From MR-S7 sp000400995 (GTDB lineage: Bacteria; Pseudomonadota; Gammaproteobacteria; Burkholderiales; Burkholderiaceae_C), in contig NZ_CP152342.1 of assembly GCF_045291395.1 (NCBI RefSeq), positions 4,526,001-4,590,000 on the forward strand: DNA of 64,000 bases, written 5' to 3'. A program made the translations under genes and the position numbers. Positions 63,743 to 64,000 of the stretch are shown piece by piece. The stretch's first letter is position 1. Each line of letters starts with the position of its first letter. The notes beneath the pieces were generated by a model that did not search any database, was not told the DNA's origin, and saw only the letters and a program-made list of their open reading frames with translations.

Positions 63743-64000
63743 ATGGATCGACCTTTCCTGCCCTCCGACCCGCCCGCCCCCCTGCTGCGCCCGCTCGCGC
63801 GGCTGGCCGCCCTGATGCTGTGCGGCCTGCCGCTGTCGGCGCTGGCCCAGGCGCAGGCCGCGGCCGAGGAGGCGCCGCCGGCGCTGCGCCCCAGCCCGCG
63901 GCTGCAGGAGACGCTGCCCTACGGCGTGCGCCAGCAGATGCCGGTGTTCGTGCGCGGCGACCAGGTCACCGGCCAGCCGGACATCCGCGCCACCATCGAG
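63743..64000 (+). CDS. lptD: LPS-assembly protein LptD (5' part)
   Basis: First 86 codons of the outer-membrane LPS translocon protein: a signal peptide (LARLAALMLCGLPLSALAQ), then the start of the N-terminal jellyroll (MPVFVRGDQVTGQPD). Divergent from the amgK-like gene with a 63-base gap. The gene continues past the right edge. Confidence 0.88.
   Translation, partial: MDRPFLPSDPPAPLLRPLARLAALMLCGLPLSALAQAQAAAEEAPPALRPSPRLQETLPYGVRQQMPVFVRGDQVTGQPDIRATIE

Overview
The window is about 70% GC and comes from the chromosome of a betaproteobacterium, most likely family Comamonadaceae (Acidovorax/Alicycliphilus/Diaphorobacter-like). This is judged from the protein sequences, from the dnaA-dnaN-gyrB // rpmH-rnpA-yidD-yidC-mnmE arrangement, and from a ~60 bp dispersed repeat present in twelve copies. 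No species call is possible from sequence alone. The replication-origin region lies near 28.4-28.6 kb: dnaA, dnaN and gyrB run leftward from it and rpmH to mnmE run rightward.

Layout. 1-3.2 kb: dinG helicase (cut by the window edge), a small hypothetical, and hom (homoserine dehydrogenase) preceded by a threonine-rich leader peptide and an intrinsic terminator, which together look like a translational attenuator. 3.3-11.1 kb: a CzcBAC-type heavy-metal RND efflux operon followed by its response regulator and sensor kinase. 11.1-13.5 kb: ferredoxin, acylphosphatase, DUF72, OsmC and a YkgJ-type cysteine-cluster protein. 13.6-22.9 kb: a type I restriction-modification locus (hsdM, hsdS, hsdR) interleaved with a DUF4143-type ATPase, a DUF5655/nuclease-like protein and a YggL homologue. 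23-38.2 kb: the origin-proximal core, with a 5.5 kb accessory block between yidC and mnmE (orphan peptide-binding protein, AraC regulator, orphan NuoB, Calx-beta surface protein, hemerythrin, GNAT). 38.2-45.4 kb: cNMP-binding protein, apt, Kef-type antiporter, kdsD-kdsC-lptC and an SDR. 45.4-49.3 kb: two tandem RRM RNA-binding proteins, a Mn2+ (yybP-ykoY) riboswitch before a TMEM165/Gdt1-type transporter, and a SAM-II riboswitch before metX-metW. 49.4-56.3 kb: chemoreceptor, two diguanylate cyclases, M20 peptidase and an S33 lipase-like hydrolase. 56.4-62.5 kb: a condensin-like operon (SMC-type ATPase plus MukE/MukF-like partners) downstream of rsmE. 62.6-64 kb: amgK-like sugar kinase divergent from lptD (cut by the window edge).

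Two window-wide patterns stand out. First, seven genes carry an apparent single-base deletion, each in a C or G run of 5-7 bases. Restoring one base gives a full-length protein in every case. This points to systematic homopolymer under-calling in the assembly rather than seven pseudogenes. Second, the ~60 bp repeat lies mostly between genes, but in four places it is translated: the CzcC signal peptide, an internal loop of the SDR, and the C-termini of a diguanylate cyclase and of the MukE-like protein.
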